Source: Lachnospiraceae bacterium
GTDB lineage: Bacteria > Bacillota > Clostridia > Lachnospirales > Lachnospiraceae
DNA: 64,000 nt
NCBI GenBank assembly: GCA_009774145.1
Contig: VSND01000005.1
Span: forward strand, 1-64,000
Reading direction: 5' to 3'
Shown here: piece by piece, positions 6,913 to 17,300 of the stretch
How the letters are laid out: the number at the start of each line of letters is the position of its first letter
How positions within the stretch are numbered: position 1 is the stretch's first letter
Program-made: the position numbers and the translations under genes
The notes under the pieces: generated by a model
What the model saw: only the letters and a program-made list of their open reading frames with translations
Databases searched by the model: none
What the model was told of the DNA's origin: nothing

Positions 6913-7932
6913 TTACGACCTGAGTAGCTCTGTGACTGTTTTCACGCCCGCCACATAGTCCATCTTAAAACCTCTTATTTCCTGAAACAGCCCGACAGCC
7001 AGCCGGGTGTCCGCTCCCAGCTTCCCGTCTGCTTCCAGCCCTGCGCCCAGCCGTTCTGTGATCTGATCCCCGATAACGGTATTTAACCTCATCTGCAACC
7101 ATTTCACAACCTGTCCGGTGCTTCCTACAGCATATCTGCCTTTTGACTGATCGAATGCTCCCGCCTTAAGCAGAATTTTCTCAACAGCCGAACTGGTCAT
7201 GTCGCCTCTGATGCCGTCCACCTTCAGTTCTCTTCCATTCGCATCCCGGATGCCGTCTGCGTTCAGCGCCTCCTGCAGGCTTCTGACTGCGTCTGCGTCC
7301 CACATACCGGATCCCGGTTCTGCAGGTTCCGGAGTGGGTTCTGATACTGTATTCCCATACCAGACATCCATATCCACGTTTCCGGAAATGCCCGGTACTT
7401 TCCCTTTGCTGGAATACTGCCAGCCGACCTCTCCGACGTTCGGACGCAGGCTTTCTTTCATGGTTCCATTGTCTCCTGCAGGATATCTGGCAATCCAGTA
7501 TTTTGCATTCAAACCGCTGCAAATGTTCTTATACCAGTCCGTATTACAGTAGATGTTGCATTCATATCCGGCATCCTGGATCACTTTCATCCATGCACCG
7601 GCAATTTCCTTTACCTTTGCAGATCCCAGCGCCCGCTGCCTGCTCCATTCCAGATCCAGCCAGACACCCATGTCAATCTTCCTGCCTGACAGAGCTCCAA
7701 TTACTTCCCTGGCCTCCTTCTGCGCCTGAGAAACTGTCAGCGCATAGCTGAAACGATACACCCCCATTCGGATGCCTGCCGCTACACATCCACTGTAGTT
7801 ATGTTCAAAAGAAGTGTCCTTCCCTTTACTGTTCAGGATCCGCAGAATCGCAAATTCCACACCGCCCTTCTTTACTTTCGCCCAGTCCGGTTTTCCCTGA
7901 TAAGCTGATACATCAATTCCTTTTACACTCAT
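6913..7932 (-). CDS. Endolysin, GH25 muramidase with peptidoglycan-binding tail
   Basis: 339 residues from the ATG at 7932, chosen for MSVKGIDVSAYQG, the conserved start of the GH25 fold, and for the GGAGAAAGGAAAG upstream. Catalytic-type acidic residues are in GIDVSAYQG, GVWLDLEWSR and the late NVDMDVWYGN strand. Residues 220-339 hold repeats of a peptidoglycan-binding-1 type domain (LKVDGIRGDMTSSAV ..., LEADGKLGADTRLAV). It hydrolyses the glycan backbone at host lysis. It is the last gene of the late operon, directly after the holin. Confidence 0.92.
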   Translation of the reverse strand: MSVKGIDVSAYQGKPDWAKVKKGGVEFAILRILNSKGKDTSFEHNYSGCVAAGIRMGVYRFSYALTVSQAQKEAREVIGALSGRKIDMGVWLDLEWSRQRALGSAKVKEIAGAWMKVIQDAGYECNIYCNTDWYKNICSGLNAKYWIARYPAGDNGTMKESLRPNVGEVGWQYSSKGKVPGISGNVDMDVWYGNTVSEPTPEPAEPGSGMWDADAVRSLQEALNADGIRDANGRELKVDGIRGDMTSSAVEKILLKAGAFDQSKGRYAVGSTGQVVKWLQMRLNTVIGDQITERLGAGLEADGKLGADTRLAVGLFQEIRGFKMDYVAGVKTVTELLRS

Positions 7933-7988
7933 AATCTTTCCTTTCTCCGGCTGTTGCGCCGGCGCAAAAAGAGGACGGTTTCCCGCCC

Positions 7989-8483
7989 TCATGATTTTTC
8001 GTTTTTACTGCTTTCAGCAATATCAATATTGTCAATCGAATTTTTCAGGTTACAGACCAGCGGCATCAGGAATCCCGGAAGGCCGATCCCGATATCCACC
8101 ATATTTTCCAAGATACTGATCATTTCATTACATATGATCCATATGGCCACAACGCAGGCGACCAGAAATGTCAGGTGTATCTGGTACCCCATGACCTGGA
8201 AGGCATACAGGAGCAGCTGGTCAATGATCGCCCCGACCACTACCAGCAGCCACATGGTCACTTTTTTGATAATGCCCCGCATACTTCTGTATGAACTGAT
8301 TCCGCCATCCTGACGGCTGCCTGCTGCCCACAGACCGGTTATGTAATCAACCACATTACATAACACCATAAGCAGTACCGGCACATACAGAATCCCAAGG
8401 ATCGAAGACAGCAGGCTGGTCACTGCTGTTACATACAGTTTTACATGATTCACTTTCTTCACGTACCTCACTTTCCTTTCCAT
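7989..8483 (-). CDS. Phage holin, Cph1/toxin-secretion type
   Basis: 164 residues. Three to four hydrophobic segments (VTSLLSSILGILYVPVLLMVLC, VTMWLLVVVGAIIDQLLLYAF, HLTFLVACVVAIWIICNEMISILENM) with the family motif DYITGLWAA between the first two, as in phage_holin_4. It makes the membrane lesion that releases or activates the lysin encoded next. The start at 8483 (MERKVRY) is preferred over an in-frame ATG at 8519. A charged C-terminal tail follows the last helix. Confidence 0.88.
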   Translation of the reverse strand: MERKVRYVKKVNHVKLYVTAVTSLLSSILGILYVPVLLMVLCNVVDYITGLWAAGSRQDGGISSYRSMRGIIKKVTMWLLVVVGAIIDQLLLYAFQVMGYQIHLTFLVACVVAIWIICNEMISILENMVDIGIGLPGFLMPLVCNLKNSIDNIDIAESSKNEKS

Positions 8484-8570
8484 AATAAAAGACTCCCGGA
8501 GCCGGAAGCCTGTTAACATGTATTCATTTTCGGGTGTCCTCTCACCCCATGGGCATCGCCCCCTTTCTTA

Positions 8571-8938
8571 AACTAAATGAGAATTTTACAAACAACCATT
8601 ACAAAATTCATGAAAATGAAAGACCGTTTGTCGATGTAGCTTTACAAAGATATGCTGTAAAAAAGAGCGGATACTATCTGATTGTTTCGAATCTCCGAAT
8701 TTTTGGTGTTACTCAAGGCACCTTTCCGACAGTAGTGGATGCATATGACATAGACAATTCGGATATTTTTACCAATGATCCTGTATCCAGTCAGGCGTAC
8801 AATTCAGAATACTCGTGGGCCACACTTGTGTCTGTGGAAAAAATGAATGCCGGAAAACATGTTAAATATTTCAGAGTGCCTAATATTCATACTGAAAATT
8901 TTGACACCAGAACTACACTCTACTGGCTTGGAAATTGA
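8571..8938 (+). pseudogene. Silent alternative tail-fibre C-terminus, inverted
   Basis: Open frame on the plus strand opposite all surrounding late genes, with no ribosome-binding site or sensible start. From 8571 it reads (L)NENFTNNHYKIHENERPFVDVALQ... to YWLGN, about 120 residues. The first 17 bases equal, in inverse orientation, the sequence inside the active tail-fibre gene encoding ELNENF (9714-9730), and the frames agree. Inversion between the two sites would fuse this segment to the fibre N-terminus in place of the present 255-residue C-terminus. The two alternatives end head-on, with stops two bases apart (8938 and 8940). Confidence 0.75.
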
Positions 8939-9730
8939 ACTAATTAAGTGCGAACCAATTAGTCCATCTGGCATCATATTTAATACGATATGCAGCCTTC
9001 CCGGATGTGCTGTAGTAACATTGCAGGCAACCATGAGAACCGTATTCTCCCCACGGTTTGACAATCAGATATCCCCATTGTCCAACTCCGGATGGCGCAT
9101 TATTTCCAGTGAGCTGAGCGATGGAATACAATCCAGAAGCAAGATAACTGTCCCAATCTTGCGTACCGTTATATTCCCAACGGTTATATGGGCAGGAAAT
9201 ATTTACCCAATAATCCCATGTATTGTTTTCGATAGTACGTTTATATATGGGGTATGCACCATGTACCTGTTGAACAGAAAAAAGAAGCTGTACACCGTAA
9301 TTGCTGCCACCATATGGAATATACACGGCACAAAATGCACAATTGATCGGAGTGTTTTTTGTAGAGCCGTTGTAACCATTTCCATACCCAAACATCATTT
9401 TAGGACTGTCGCTAAACTGTTTAAAATTATTCAGGTCATCTATAAACCCCCAGTTGAATGACGGAAAATTGATCTGATCTATCCATGCACCCCATGCGGA
9501 TAAAATACTGTCCCTGTGTCGAATTTTGATTTTATCATTTTTATAAGGGAACGCAATCTGCGTGTCACACTGCCCGGTTGTTCCGCGTCCGATCAAAACA
9601 TAATGGACAGACGTAAATGGCACTGCTCCTGTATGTTCTGTGTTGTATCCGTTTATCCAATAAACACCGGGGGAAATTGTATCGATGTTTATTGCATTTT
9701 TCATTGATGATGCAAAATTCTCATTTAGTT
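8571..9730. repeat. Candidate invertible segment bounded by 17-bp inverted repeats
   Basis: AACTAAATGAGAATTTT at 8571-8587 and its reverse complement at 9714-9730 enclose both tail-fibre C-termini. The frame is identical across both sites (CTA AAT GAG AAT TTT). This is the arrangement of Mu-type G-segments, though the repeat is shorter than typical serine-invertase sites. Confidence 0.7.
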
Positions 9731-10139
9731 CACCAATCTCCTCCGCTATTCCAAAAACAAGCGCAGAGCTGGGGACCTTTTCCTGGTCGTTGATCTGGGT
9801 GGTGGAGATGGCGCTTTTGGAGAGAAGCCTGTTTATTACACGGTCGGCAATTGCATCAATCAGGTCCTGATTGCTCACCTTCTCCCCTGCAGAACCGACA
9901 AGACCCTCTGTGTCTGTCGTTGTGATTCCGGAAGAATCTGTCTCGGACGCGATAAAAACCGTCCAGTTTTCTCCTTCTGCCGGCGTGATACCGGTTGTGT
10001 TGTCTTTCAGGCACCGCCATGCCGTGTTATTCCAGTGTACAATGTCATTTTCAATATAAGCTTCCGTGCTGGAAAATTCACCTCTGTCTGTAAAACCGAC
10101 AAAATCTAATGCTTCATATCCATCTGGTACCGACTGCAT
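8940..10139 (-). CDS. Tail fibre / receptor-binding protein with variable C-terminus
   Basis: 399 residues from the ATG at 10139 (GGAGGGAAAGAT upstream). The N-terminal 60 residues form a carbohydrate-binding-like module (YIENDIVHWNNTAWRCLKDNTTG). A linker follows, then at ELNENF (about residue 140) the exchangeable C-terminus begins. This contains knob-like repeats seen in pyocin and tail-fibre knobs (ISPGVYWINGYNTEHTG; SYLASGLYSIAQLTGNNAPSG). It likely contacts the host surface. The alternative C-terminus sits inverted directly downstream at 8571-8938. Confidence 0.82.
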   Translation of the reverse strand: MQSVPDGYEALDFVGFTDRGEFSSTEAYIENDIVHWNNTAWRCLKDNTTGITPAEGENWTVFIASETDSSGITTTDTEGLVGSAGEKVSNQDLIDAIADRVINRLLSKSAISTTQINDQEKVPSSALVFGIAEEIGELNENFASSMKNAINIDTISPGVYWINGYNTEHTGAVPFTSVHYVLIGRGTTGQCDTQIAFPYKNDKIKIRHRDSILSAWGAWIDQINFPSFNWGFIDDLNNFKQFSDSPKMMFGYGNGYNGSTKNTPINCAFCAVYIPYGGSNYGVQLLFSVQQVHGAYPIYKRTIENNTWDYWVNISCPYNRWEYNGTQDWDSYLASGLYSIAQLTGNNAPSGVGQWGYLIVKPWGEYGSHGCLQCYYSTSGKAAYRIKYDARWTNWFALN

Positions 10140-10150
10140 ATCTTTCCCTC

Positions 10151-10969
10151 CTATGCGCCTATTTTGCAATACATGCGGTTATTTGCGACGATAAATTCAA
10201 CAGTTTTTCCGCGCTTCAGATATACGCGGTTATTTGCCAGCAGAAAGCGCGGCGTAACAAAACCGGAGAAATTCTCCGCCCGGTCCGCCTCTTTCTTCGC
10301 CCTTTCATACTCCTGCCGGGACAGCTGACTGTAGTACAGGCTGTTGTCTGTATCCTCTCCCGGCCGTGTCCCGGTTCCTCCGTGAGAATGGCTCTCTGAC
10401 TCTTTGGAAAAATCCGCCGCCGCTCCTGCGCTTTCTTCCGCCTGCGAAGCACTTACTGCAGCATTTTCAGCTTTCAGTGCGGCATCAGAAGCATTTCTGG
10501 ATACATTTTCTGCAATCTGTTTAATGTTGTTTTCTGTTTCCTTTACAGTTTTGATAATTTTATCTGCCAGCTCTGCCGCATTATCAAGTTCTTTTATTAC
10601 GGACTCAGATTTTACAGTATCCTTGTCTAAAGCCGCCCGTTCCACACATATAATAAAATTAGCTGTATTTAATTCTTTGCCGTTTAATTTCAGTTTTAAT
10701 TCAAAAAACTGCCTTCCGGCTATTGCTGTCATCTGATTATCTCCAGATACTGTAACAACATTTTCATCTATTGACGCATCCACAGAATAACCTTTTCCAT
10801 CCTTTTTCGTACCACAGATTTCCGCAGTCGTACCCTGTTTTATGTCCAGATCACCCTGCCTGGAATACAGGCAAAATTTCAACACATAATCCTGATCATA
10901 CTGGCTCAGGTTTACACAGACCGGAGCACCTCCCGGAGTAACATCCAGTTCATATTCATATGTAATCAT
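10151..10969 (-). CDS. Baseplate upper protein (BppU-like)
   Basis: 272 residues. The N-terminal 110 residues resemble the BppU/phage_tail N-terminal beta domain (YELDVTPGGAPVCVNLSQYDQDYVLKFCLYS ... FFELKLKLNGKELNTANFII). A long Ala/Glu/Lys coiled coil follows (residues 125-190), then a linker with SHSHGGTGTRPGEDTDNS and a C-terminal YxKxG repeat (ANNRVYLKRGK, ANNRMYCKIGA). It is likely trimeric and attaches the receptor-binding fibre encoded next to the tail tip. Start overlaps the preceding gene by four bases. Confidence 0.75.
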   Translation of the reverse strand: MITYEYELDVTPGGAPVCVNLSQYDQDYVLKFCLYSRQGDLDIKQGTTAEICGTKKDGKGYSVDASIDENVVTVSGDNQMTAIAGRQFFELKLKLNGKELNTANFIICVERAALDKDTVKSESVIKELDNAAELADKIIKTVKETENNIKQIAENVSRNASDAALKAENAAVSASQAEESAGAAADFSKESESHSHGGTGTRPGEDTDNSLYYSQLSRQEYERAKKEADRAENFSGFVTPRFLLANNRVYLKRGKTVEFIVANNRMYCKIGA

Positions 10970-13611
10970 TTGCCGCCCCTCTCCATAAAATCAAAACACT
11001 TTTCCAGCTTCTTCAACCTTTCATTCTGCTCCTGAATCAATTTCAGCATGGCAGGAATCATGATTCTTTCTTTCCATGTTTCCGCTTTTCCATCTTCATA
11101 AGATACAGCTTCGGGAAATACCTCATCTACATCCTCTGCGATAAATCCCAGAATAAATTTATTTGCAGAACCATCAGATTCATCCAGGTATCCATCTTTA
11201 TAGCGAAAAATTTTCACGGGAAGATTATACAGATTTTCCGGCTTAATATCTCCAAGATCCGTTGACTCATCTGTTTTGTATCGGCGACTTGAAGATGAAA
11301 CTCTGTAAAAATATCCCTCACTGGAAATATGTATATTGGCAACATCTTCTGTTTTGTGCCTTCTCGTCCAGATGCTTTTAAACATTCCGTCCGCATCAAG
11401 GTACAGATCGCTGTCTCTTCCGCTCAAGACAAAAGTCTTTTCGTCTATATCCGAATATGTTCCTCCGTACAGCCGTGGAGTCCAGGCTGTTTCATCATAA
11501 TCCAACATGATAAACTGCCCGTTTTTTGCCAGCAGGAATCCTGTTCCGCCGATTCCAAAATATGCATCTGCAGAATTTTTCAGTTTAATCGGGTACTTGC
11601 TTTCGGGAAAACCGTTAACTGTTATATCTCCGTTAAAATTCCCGCCTGCCGCTTTAAGTGTTCCTGAAAATTCCCCTTTTTCAGCATGCATTTCACCTGA
11701 TTTTGAAACCCGAAACGGTGCTTTTGCATAGCTTTCATAACTGTCTGCTCCTACCGCAATCGCCCATTTCATATTGTCGGACGGAAGCTGAAGCGCCATA
11801 ATTCCAATCTTTGGATCTCCGCCGAATATCTGTGAGGAGTCAATTGTAAATCCCCCGATCTTTCCTTTTACAGCAGATAATCCATCCTTATTCCCGGACA
11901 CTACTTCTTTTCCTGATGCATCAAGAAGTTTAAACAGACCATTCACATTGTTACTTCCCCCAAGCGTCAGGGTTCCTCCCTGTATCAGGTTCGCTGATAG
12001 ATATCCTGAGATCATATAAGAAGCATTTATATACAGCTCCCCGTTCTTCATGTAGATTCCTTTATGCTTCCCATTATCCGTCAGCTTGTTGAATATATCG
12101 CTTTGAGTCTGATCATCCACTTTTCCCTGAGCGATGTCCTCAACCGTTTTTCCTCCCACTGTGGCTGTAGAAGAAAGAGAAAACTCTCCTGTATCCAGAT
12201 TCCAGAAATTTCTGCCCTTTTTATCAGACAGCAGTCCTGTGATTATGGCATCCGCTACAATCCCGTTCGCCGTGGCCGCTGTAGTCCATTCCCAGTCTCT
12301 TCCATCCGCCGTTCTCCGATCAGCAATCTCCCATCCTTTCGTTCCGATCGAAAGCGCTCCATAAAGTTCCGATTCCGAATCCAGATCCTCGAAAAGAATT
12401 GCCCGGACTTCCTGTTTTTCGCTGACCGTGTTCTGCAGTCTGAGCTGCGTTTTCATCCCGTTCAAAATCCCTTTTACCTTTTCCGCCATCAATCCGCCGT
12501 CTTCCGTGACCACGCGCTCGATCTTTGCCGCATCAGATGACAGTCCGGTAAAATAATTCGGTTCACAGCTGCCCAGCGTCACTGCCTGAATCTCATCATA
12601 AATACAGTCCCACACCACCTTTACTGCCCTTGCATTCGTAGACAGTCCCAGAATTCTATTGTAACAGTGGACCGTATCGCCCAGTCCTATGCTCTCCAAC
12701 GCCTGAAAATCCCTGTACTCTTCTGTATTGGAAATCTCAACAAGATCAATCTCTATGGTAACGGCCGGAAGATCAATGCCAGATGCGTACTGCTGCGTGC
12801 ATGCTTTCTTCAGTGCCACATCCAACTCTGCCTGATCTGCACAGATAACAGTATTTTTCTCTTCACTTCCTTCCACATCCTCCTTCATCTTGATATTTTC
12901 GAATCGTATTTCTTTTGTATATACCCTGGCATACTTGTTTATATTGGAAGAGTCTACAAACATCTCCGTCATCGTGCGGCCATTAAATGCCACCGGAACG
13001 ATCCTTGTAATAATCTGCGACATGTCAACGTGATACCTTACGGCACTCATATTCTTTCCATATCGGATCTCTACCCCGTGATCTGATCCAATCTGTTCAT
13101 TGATAATGACTGTATAATTATCAAAAAGCATCTCACCGCCCCATCTTTCCAGAAAAGTGGGAGACTCTTCCCCATTGATGGCATCCATCAGATTGCGTCT
13201 GACAAAATAAGCGGTTGATCCGCTGGAAATATTACTTCTTGCATGGTACCTGCTTCCGGCAGTCATTTCATTCAATGCCTGCTGCCCGTTTTTTCCTGTT
13301 GGCCGTACATCGAACAGAAAACAGTCATCAGCCGAGTCATAGAAAACAGGGTAGGCTTTCGCCGTCACTTCCGTATCCGTCTTTTCGATATCATCCACCC
13401 GAAACAGCTGCTTTTTCCCCATAAAAGTAGGCGCCGCAATCACTGATTCTTCCGTGATATACTTCCATCTCCCCTCCTCATCCAGAGGATGCACAATGTC
13501 CATAAACCATGCGCCATTCAGTTCCGCCGTTACCGTACAGGATTCCGGAAACAATGTCATATCACCATTTTTTTCATAGTCTGTATTATCTCTGCTGTAA
13601 ACTTCGATCAT
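10966..13611 (-). CDS. Tail tip protein with S74 self-cleaving chaperone domain
   Basis: About 881 residues. The start at 13611 is supported by GGAGG eight bases upstream and by ATGA overlap with the Dit gene. The N-terminal ~350 residues match the siphophage minor structural protein (Tal/gp18-like) fold (MIEVYSRDNTDYEKNGDMTLFPESC). The centre is beta-rich fibre. The C-terminus has the intramolecular chaperone hallmark SSRRYKTDESTDLGDIKPENL, then GFIAEDVDEVFPEAV and a terminal coiled coil, as in Peptidase_S74 domains that are cleaved off after trimer folding. Confidence 0.85.
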   Translation of the reverse strand: MIEVYSRDNTDYEKNGDMTLFPESCTVTAELNGAWFMDIVHPLDEEGRWKYITEESVIAAPTFMGKKQLFRVDDIEKTDTEVTAKAYPVFYDSADDCFLFDVRPTGKNGQQALNEMTAGSRYHARSNISSGSTAYFVRRNLMDAINGEESPTFLERWGGEMLFDNYTVIINEQIGSDHGVEIRYGKNMSAVRYHVDMSQIITRIVPVAFNGRTMTEMFVDSSNINKYARVYTKEIRFENIKMKEDVEGSEEKNTVICADQAELDVALKKACTQQYASGIDLPAVTIEIDLVEISNTEEYRDFQALESIGLGDTVHCYNRILGLSTNARAVKVVWDCIYDEIQAVTLGSCEPNYFTGLSSDAAKIERVVTEDGGLMAEKVKGILNGMKTQLRLQNTVSEKQEVRAILFEDLDSESELYGALSIGTKGWEIADRRTADGRDWEWTTAATANGIVADAIITGLLSDKKGRNFWNLDTGEFSLSSTATVGGKTVEDIAQGKVDDQTQSDIFNKLTDNGKHKGIYMKNGELYINASYMISGYLSANLIQGGTLTLGGSNNVNGLFKLLDASGKEVVSGNKDGLSAVKGKIGGFTIDSSQIFGGDPKIGIMALQLPSDNMKWAIAVGADSYESYAKAPFRVSKSGEMHAEKGEFSGTLKAAGGNFNGDITVNGFPESKYPIKLKNSADAYFGIGGTGFLLAKNGQFIMLDYDETAWTPRLYGGTYSDIDEKTFVLSGRDSDLYLDADGMFKSIWTRRHKTEDVANIHISSEGYFYRVSSSSRRYKTDESTDLGDIKPENLYNLPVKIFRYKDGYLDESDGSANKFILGFIAEDVDEVFPEAVSYEDGKAETWKERIMIPAMLKLIQEQNERLKKLEKCFDFMERGGK

Positions 13612-14303
13612 CAGATGCACCTCCAGTTTGGAACCACCGTCATAGAAAATCTGCTGCTTATGGATATCTCATTTTTTCCCGGCTTTAAATAAATGTCCTC
13701 ATATTTTCCATTCATGATCGTATTGTTCACTGTTCCGTCTGTCCGATAACACAGCATTCTGTGCGTATCCAGCATCGCATTCTGCCCTACATTCACAGTT
13801 ACACTCTTCCCATTGACCGTAATGGTGCACACACCTTCACCCTTTATGATGTACGTCGGATGCGCTTCAATGCCTGGATTGTAAGGAAGCCTGGCATAAT
13901 CAGTCCCCTTTTTTCCGCTCAGATAATACTGAGCGCCTTCTACCAGAAAGGATGCCGTAAACGTTCCTGCTCTCTTCGCTATTCGTTCTGCGGTGTCAAT
14001 CTCAACCTTTTTCACCCGGTAATACATTTCCGGATCATCTTCGAAGATCAGTTCTGTCCCTCCCGACAGTAGCCATGCTTTCGCTTCCCGAAAACGGCTC
14101 TGCCACTCATCCTTCCGGCAGAGGAAAGCAAAATCTACAGGAAGCTCCATATCCTGCAGATTATTACGGCGGATCAAGAGCTCACCATCCCGTCCCGGTA
14201 TCGTTTTCGACTCATAGACATATCCTGCGCACGGCATGTCCGGCCGGGTACCCAGCAGTCTGTATTCCCTGCTTGATCTTCCATCAAACCATACCTGATA
14301 CAT
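13611..14303 (-). CDS. Distal tail protein (Dit, siphovirus tail component)
   Basis: 230 residues, opening MYQVWFDGRSSREYRLLGTRPDMP and containing SKTIPGRDGELLIRRNNLQD, typical of the Dit/phage_tail_2 family that forms the hexameric hub at the tail end. A galectin-like C-terminal beta domain is likely (GEGVCTITVNGKSVTVNVGQNAMLD). It sits between the tape measure and the tail tip gene, the conserved siphophage order, and overlaps the latter by one base. Confidence 0.87.
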   Translation of the reverse strand: MYQVWFDGRSSREYRLLGTRPDMPCAGYVYESKTIPGRDGELLIRRNNLQDMELPVDFAFLCRKDEWQSRFREAKAWLLSGGTELIFEDDPEMYYRVKKVEIDTAERIAKRAGTFTASFLVEGAQYYLSGKKGTDYARLPYNPGIEAHPTYIIKGEGVCTITVNGKSVTVNVGQNAMLDTHRMLCYRTDGTVNNTIMNGKYEDIYLKPGKNEISISSRFSMTVVPNWRCI

Positions 14304-14306
14304 CAG

Positions 14307-17300
14307 TTATCCCGCTCCTTTCGCTTTCCTGTAGCTTCTCTGCTGTCCGGATATTCCTTTTTCCGCCGTCTGTACAATGTAACTTTCAAACTGCCGGTTT
14401 CCGACCAGCACCGAAAAATGAGGATCAATCTGTATATACTGCTCCGACTCTCCTTTTTCCGCAAACCTCGGAAAATATTCCGACATGATATCCACGACCC
14501 GGTTTTCCAGGCTTCCGACAGCCTCTGCAACTCCCTGATTGCTCTGGGCAGTCGCATTCCGGATCAGATCCATCATATACTGTGTGCCGGCCACAATCTC
14601 CGATCCGGCTTCCCCTCCGCCGAGCATCTTTCCATTCATCTCACCGAAGATGGAAGCTCCTTTCAGGATATATGCCTGATCCATGGCCTTTCTGTACCAT
14701 TCAACTGAAAAATGCGGAACAGACGGCGGATTTAATTTGAAACCACCGCTGATACTAAAATGCGGCATCTTGAGTTTCGGTAACGACCAGCTGAAATTAA
14801 AATAACTTTTAATTTTTTCAATCGCATTCTTTACCGTATTTTTCACATTTTCAAAGATATTGGAGAACTTACCCTTAATATTCCCGAGCACGCCGGAAAC
14901 GATATCGTAAGCATTCTGCAGCTTCTGGGATATTGCAGATTTTACACTTTCCATCACATTTGAAACGGTTGTTTTTACTATATTGAAACCGCTTGATACT
15001 GCTGTTTTGATAGCATTCACCACAGTGGATATAGTTGAACTGATCATATTCCAGACTGTTGAGGCCACAGAACTGATTGCAGTTGTTATTACAGTAAATA
15101 CGTCTTTTGCTGCTTCCATTTTACTGCTGATCCAGCCTCCTATTGCGTCCAGCGCATCAGACACAATAGATTTTATGTCTTCCCAGATTGGAAGAATAAA
15201 ATCTTTGCAATTCTGCCAGATAAACTGAAAAGGCATTGTAATTATCTGAAAGGCAGCGTTCAGAATTTCACCAACTGCCATGATTCCAACCTGCACCAGA
15301 TTTTTGATTGTCTCCCATACACCAGACAGATACGATGTAATGCCATTCCAGATCCCTTCAAAGAAACACCCAACTGCGCTCCATGCCTCATTCCAGCTGC
15401 TGCCGAACCAGCCCAGTACCGTGTCAGCCACACCTTTAATGGTATTGAGATAGTTTGTAAAAGTGTTTACCACAAGATCCCAGATTCCTCCGAATATTTC
15501 CTGTATGCCCGTCCAGAACTGATCCCAGTCACCGGTAAAGATGCCTGCAAACACGTCAAAAAGCCCGACCAGCACATCCAGCACTGCACCCAGTATATTG
15601 CTGATCTGCTGAAACACTCCTTCAAAAATGGGCGCCATCAGCTCACAGAAACCTTTCCATACAGCACTCAGCACTTCCGTAATGCTTTCAAATTCGAATC
15701 CAAGACCGTTCAGGCGATCAGTAATCGCCTGCGTAAATTCACTGAATTTATCCTTTATTCCGTTCCAGATTGACATGATGTTATTTCTGAATTCTTCATT
15801 ATTCCGCCACAAATCCACAAACGCTGCTGTTACTGCAGCTATCGCCAGGACAATCGCCACAATCGGCGCAGAGATACCGGAAAGAGCTGGTATCAAAGTA
15901 CCTTTTACAAATGTGAGCGCGCCTCCTATTCCTCCAACAATCGAACCAAAAGAAGATATCAGCGTTCCAATGATAACCAAAAGCGGTCCAATGGCCGCTG
16001 CAATCAATCCGATCACCACAACAGCTTTTTTCTGCTCATCGCTCAGACCATTAAATTTATCTACCCATTCCTGTATTTTAGATGTAATATCGCGAATCGC
16101 AGGCATCAGAGTGTCTCCGATTGAAATTGCCGCTTCTGCCAGTTGGCTTTTCAGAATTGTCAGTTGACCGGACAGGTTATCCTGCATGGTTTTTGACATT
16201 TCTTCCGCCGCATCAGAAGAATTATATATGGACTCTTTCAACTCTCTAAATTCTTCATCTGTGGCATTTGTCATCGCAAGCAGACCCGACATACCATATT
16301 TCCCGGCAATTGTGGCGGCCGCTGACGCATTCAGCGCACCTTCTGCCCCATAGGCTCTTTCCATCAGCCTTTCAAGTGCAACCCCATACTCCTTTTCTGT
16401 TATCTGTTCAGATGCAAGCTGTTCATCTAATTCCGCAAGAGAATTATTAAAATCTTCCTGCGATATCTTCAGGTTTCCGAAGGCTCCCCGCATCTGTTCC
16501 GCCACATCGATCAACCCCAGCATGTTCCCGTTGCCATCGTCAAGAGAAATACCCAGTTCCTGCATGAGATCTTTTAAATTATCCGATGGCTTTGCAAGAT
16601 TGGTGAGTACAGAGCGCAGTGATGTTCCCGCCTGCGCACCCTTGATTCCGGAATTTGCCATAAGGCCAATCATCATGGCAGCATCTTCAATAGAGTAACC
16701 CATCGCACCCGCTACTGGAGCAACATACTTAAATGTCTCTCCCAGCAGTGCCACATTTGTATTGCTTGACCGCGAAGTCTGGGCCAGAACATCAACAAAA
16801 CGGGTTGCATTGGATACCTCCTTCTCCACACCGTCTTTTAGTACTTTCGAAGTCCCATCCGCCGCCATACCAAAAGCAGTCATGGCATCCGTGACAATAT
16901 CCGATACGCTCGCCAGATCCTCTCCGCTTGCTGCTGCAAGATTCATAACGCCGTCGATGGAATTCAGCATCTCCTCCGTATCCCACCCAGCCATTGCCAT
17001 ATAATTCATGGCGTCAGCCGCCTCTGCAGCAGAAAATTTTGTATCCCGCCCCATCTGCCGCGCCTTTTCCCGCAGACGGTCAAAGTCTTCTCCCGTCGCA
17101 CCTGACACTGCAGAGACTTTTGACATGGAAGAATCAAAATCCGCCGTTGTCTTTACCGCTGCTGCCCCGACGCCGACGATCGCCGTTGTGACCGGCATCA
17201 TTGCCTTTCCTGCCACAGCTACTTTATCGCCGACATTTTTGATCTTTTCTCCTGCTGCCTGCATCTGTGATCCAAGGACCGACGCAGACTGACGCGCCTG

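Noticed and set aside
8534..8938. Independent plus-strand gene
   Set aside because: GTG start without ribosome-binding site, opposite to all late genes, and first codons shared with the fibre gene; a silent cassette explains it better.
8571..10139. Diversity-generating retroelement at the fibre gene
   Set aside because: No reverse transcriptase gene or near-identical template/variable repeat pair was seen; the structure is an inversion cassette.
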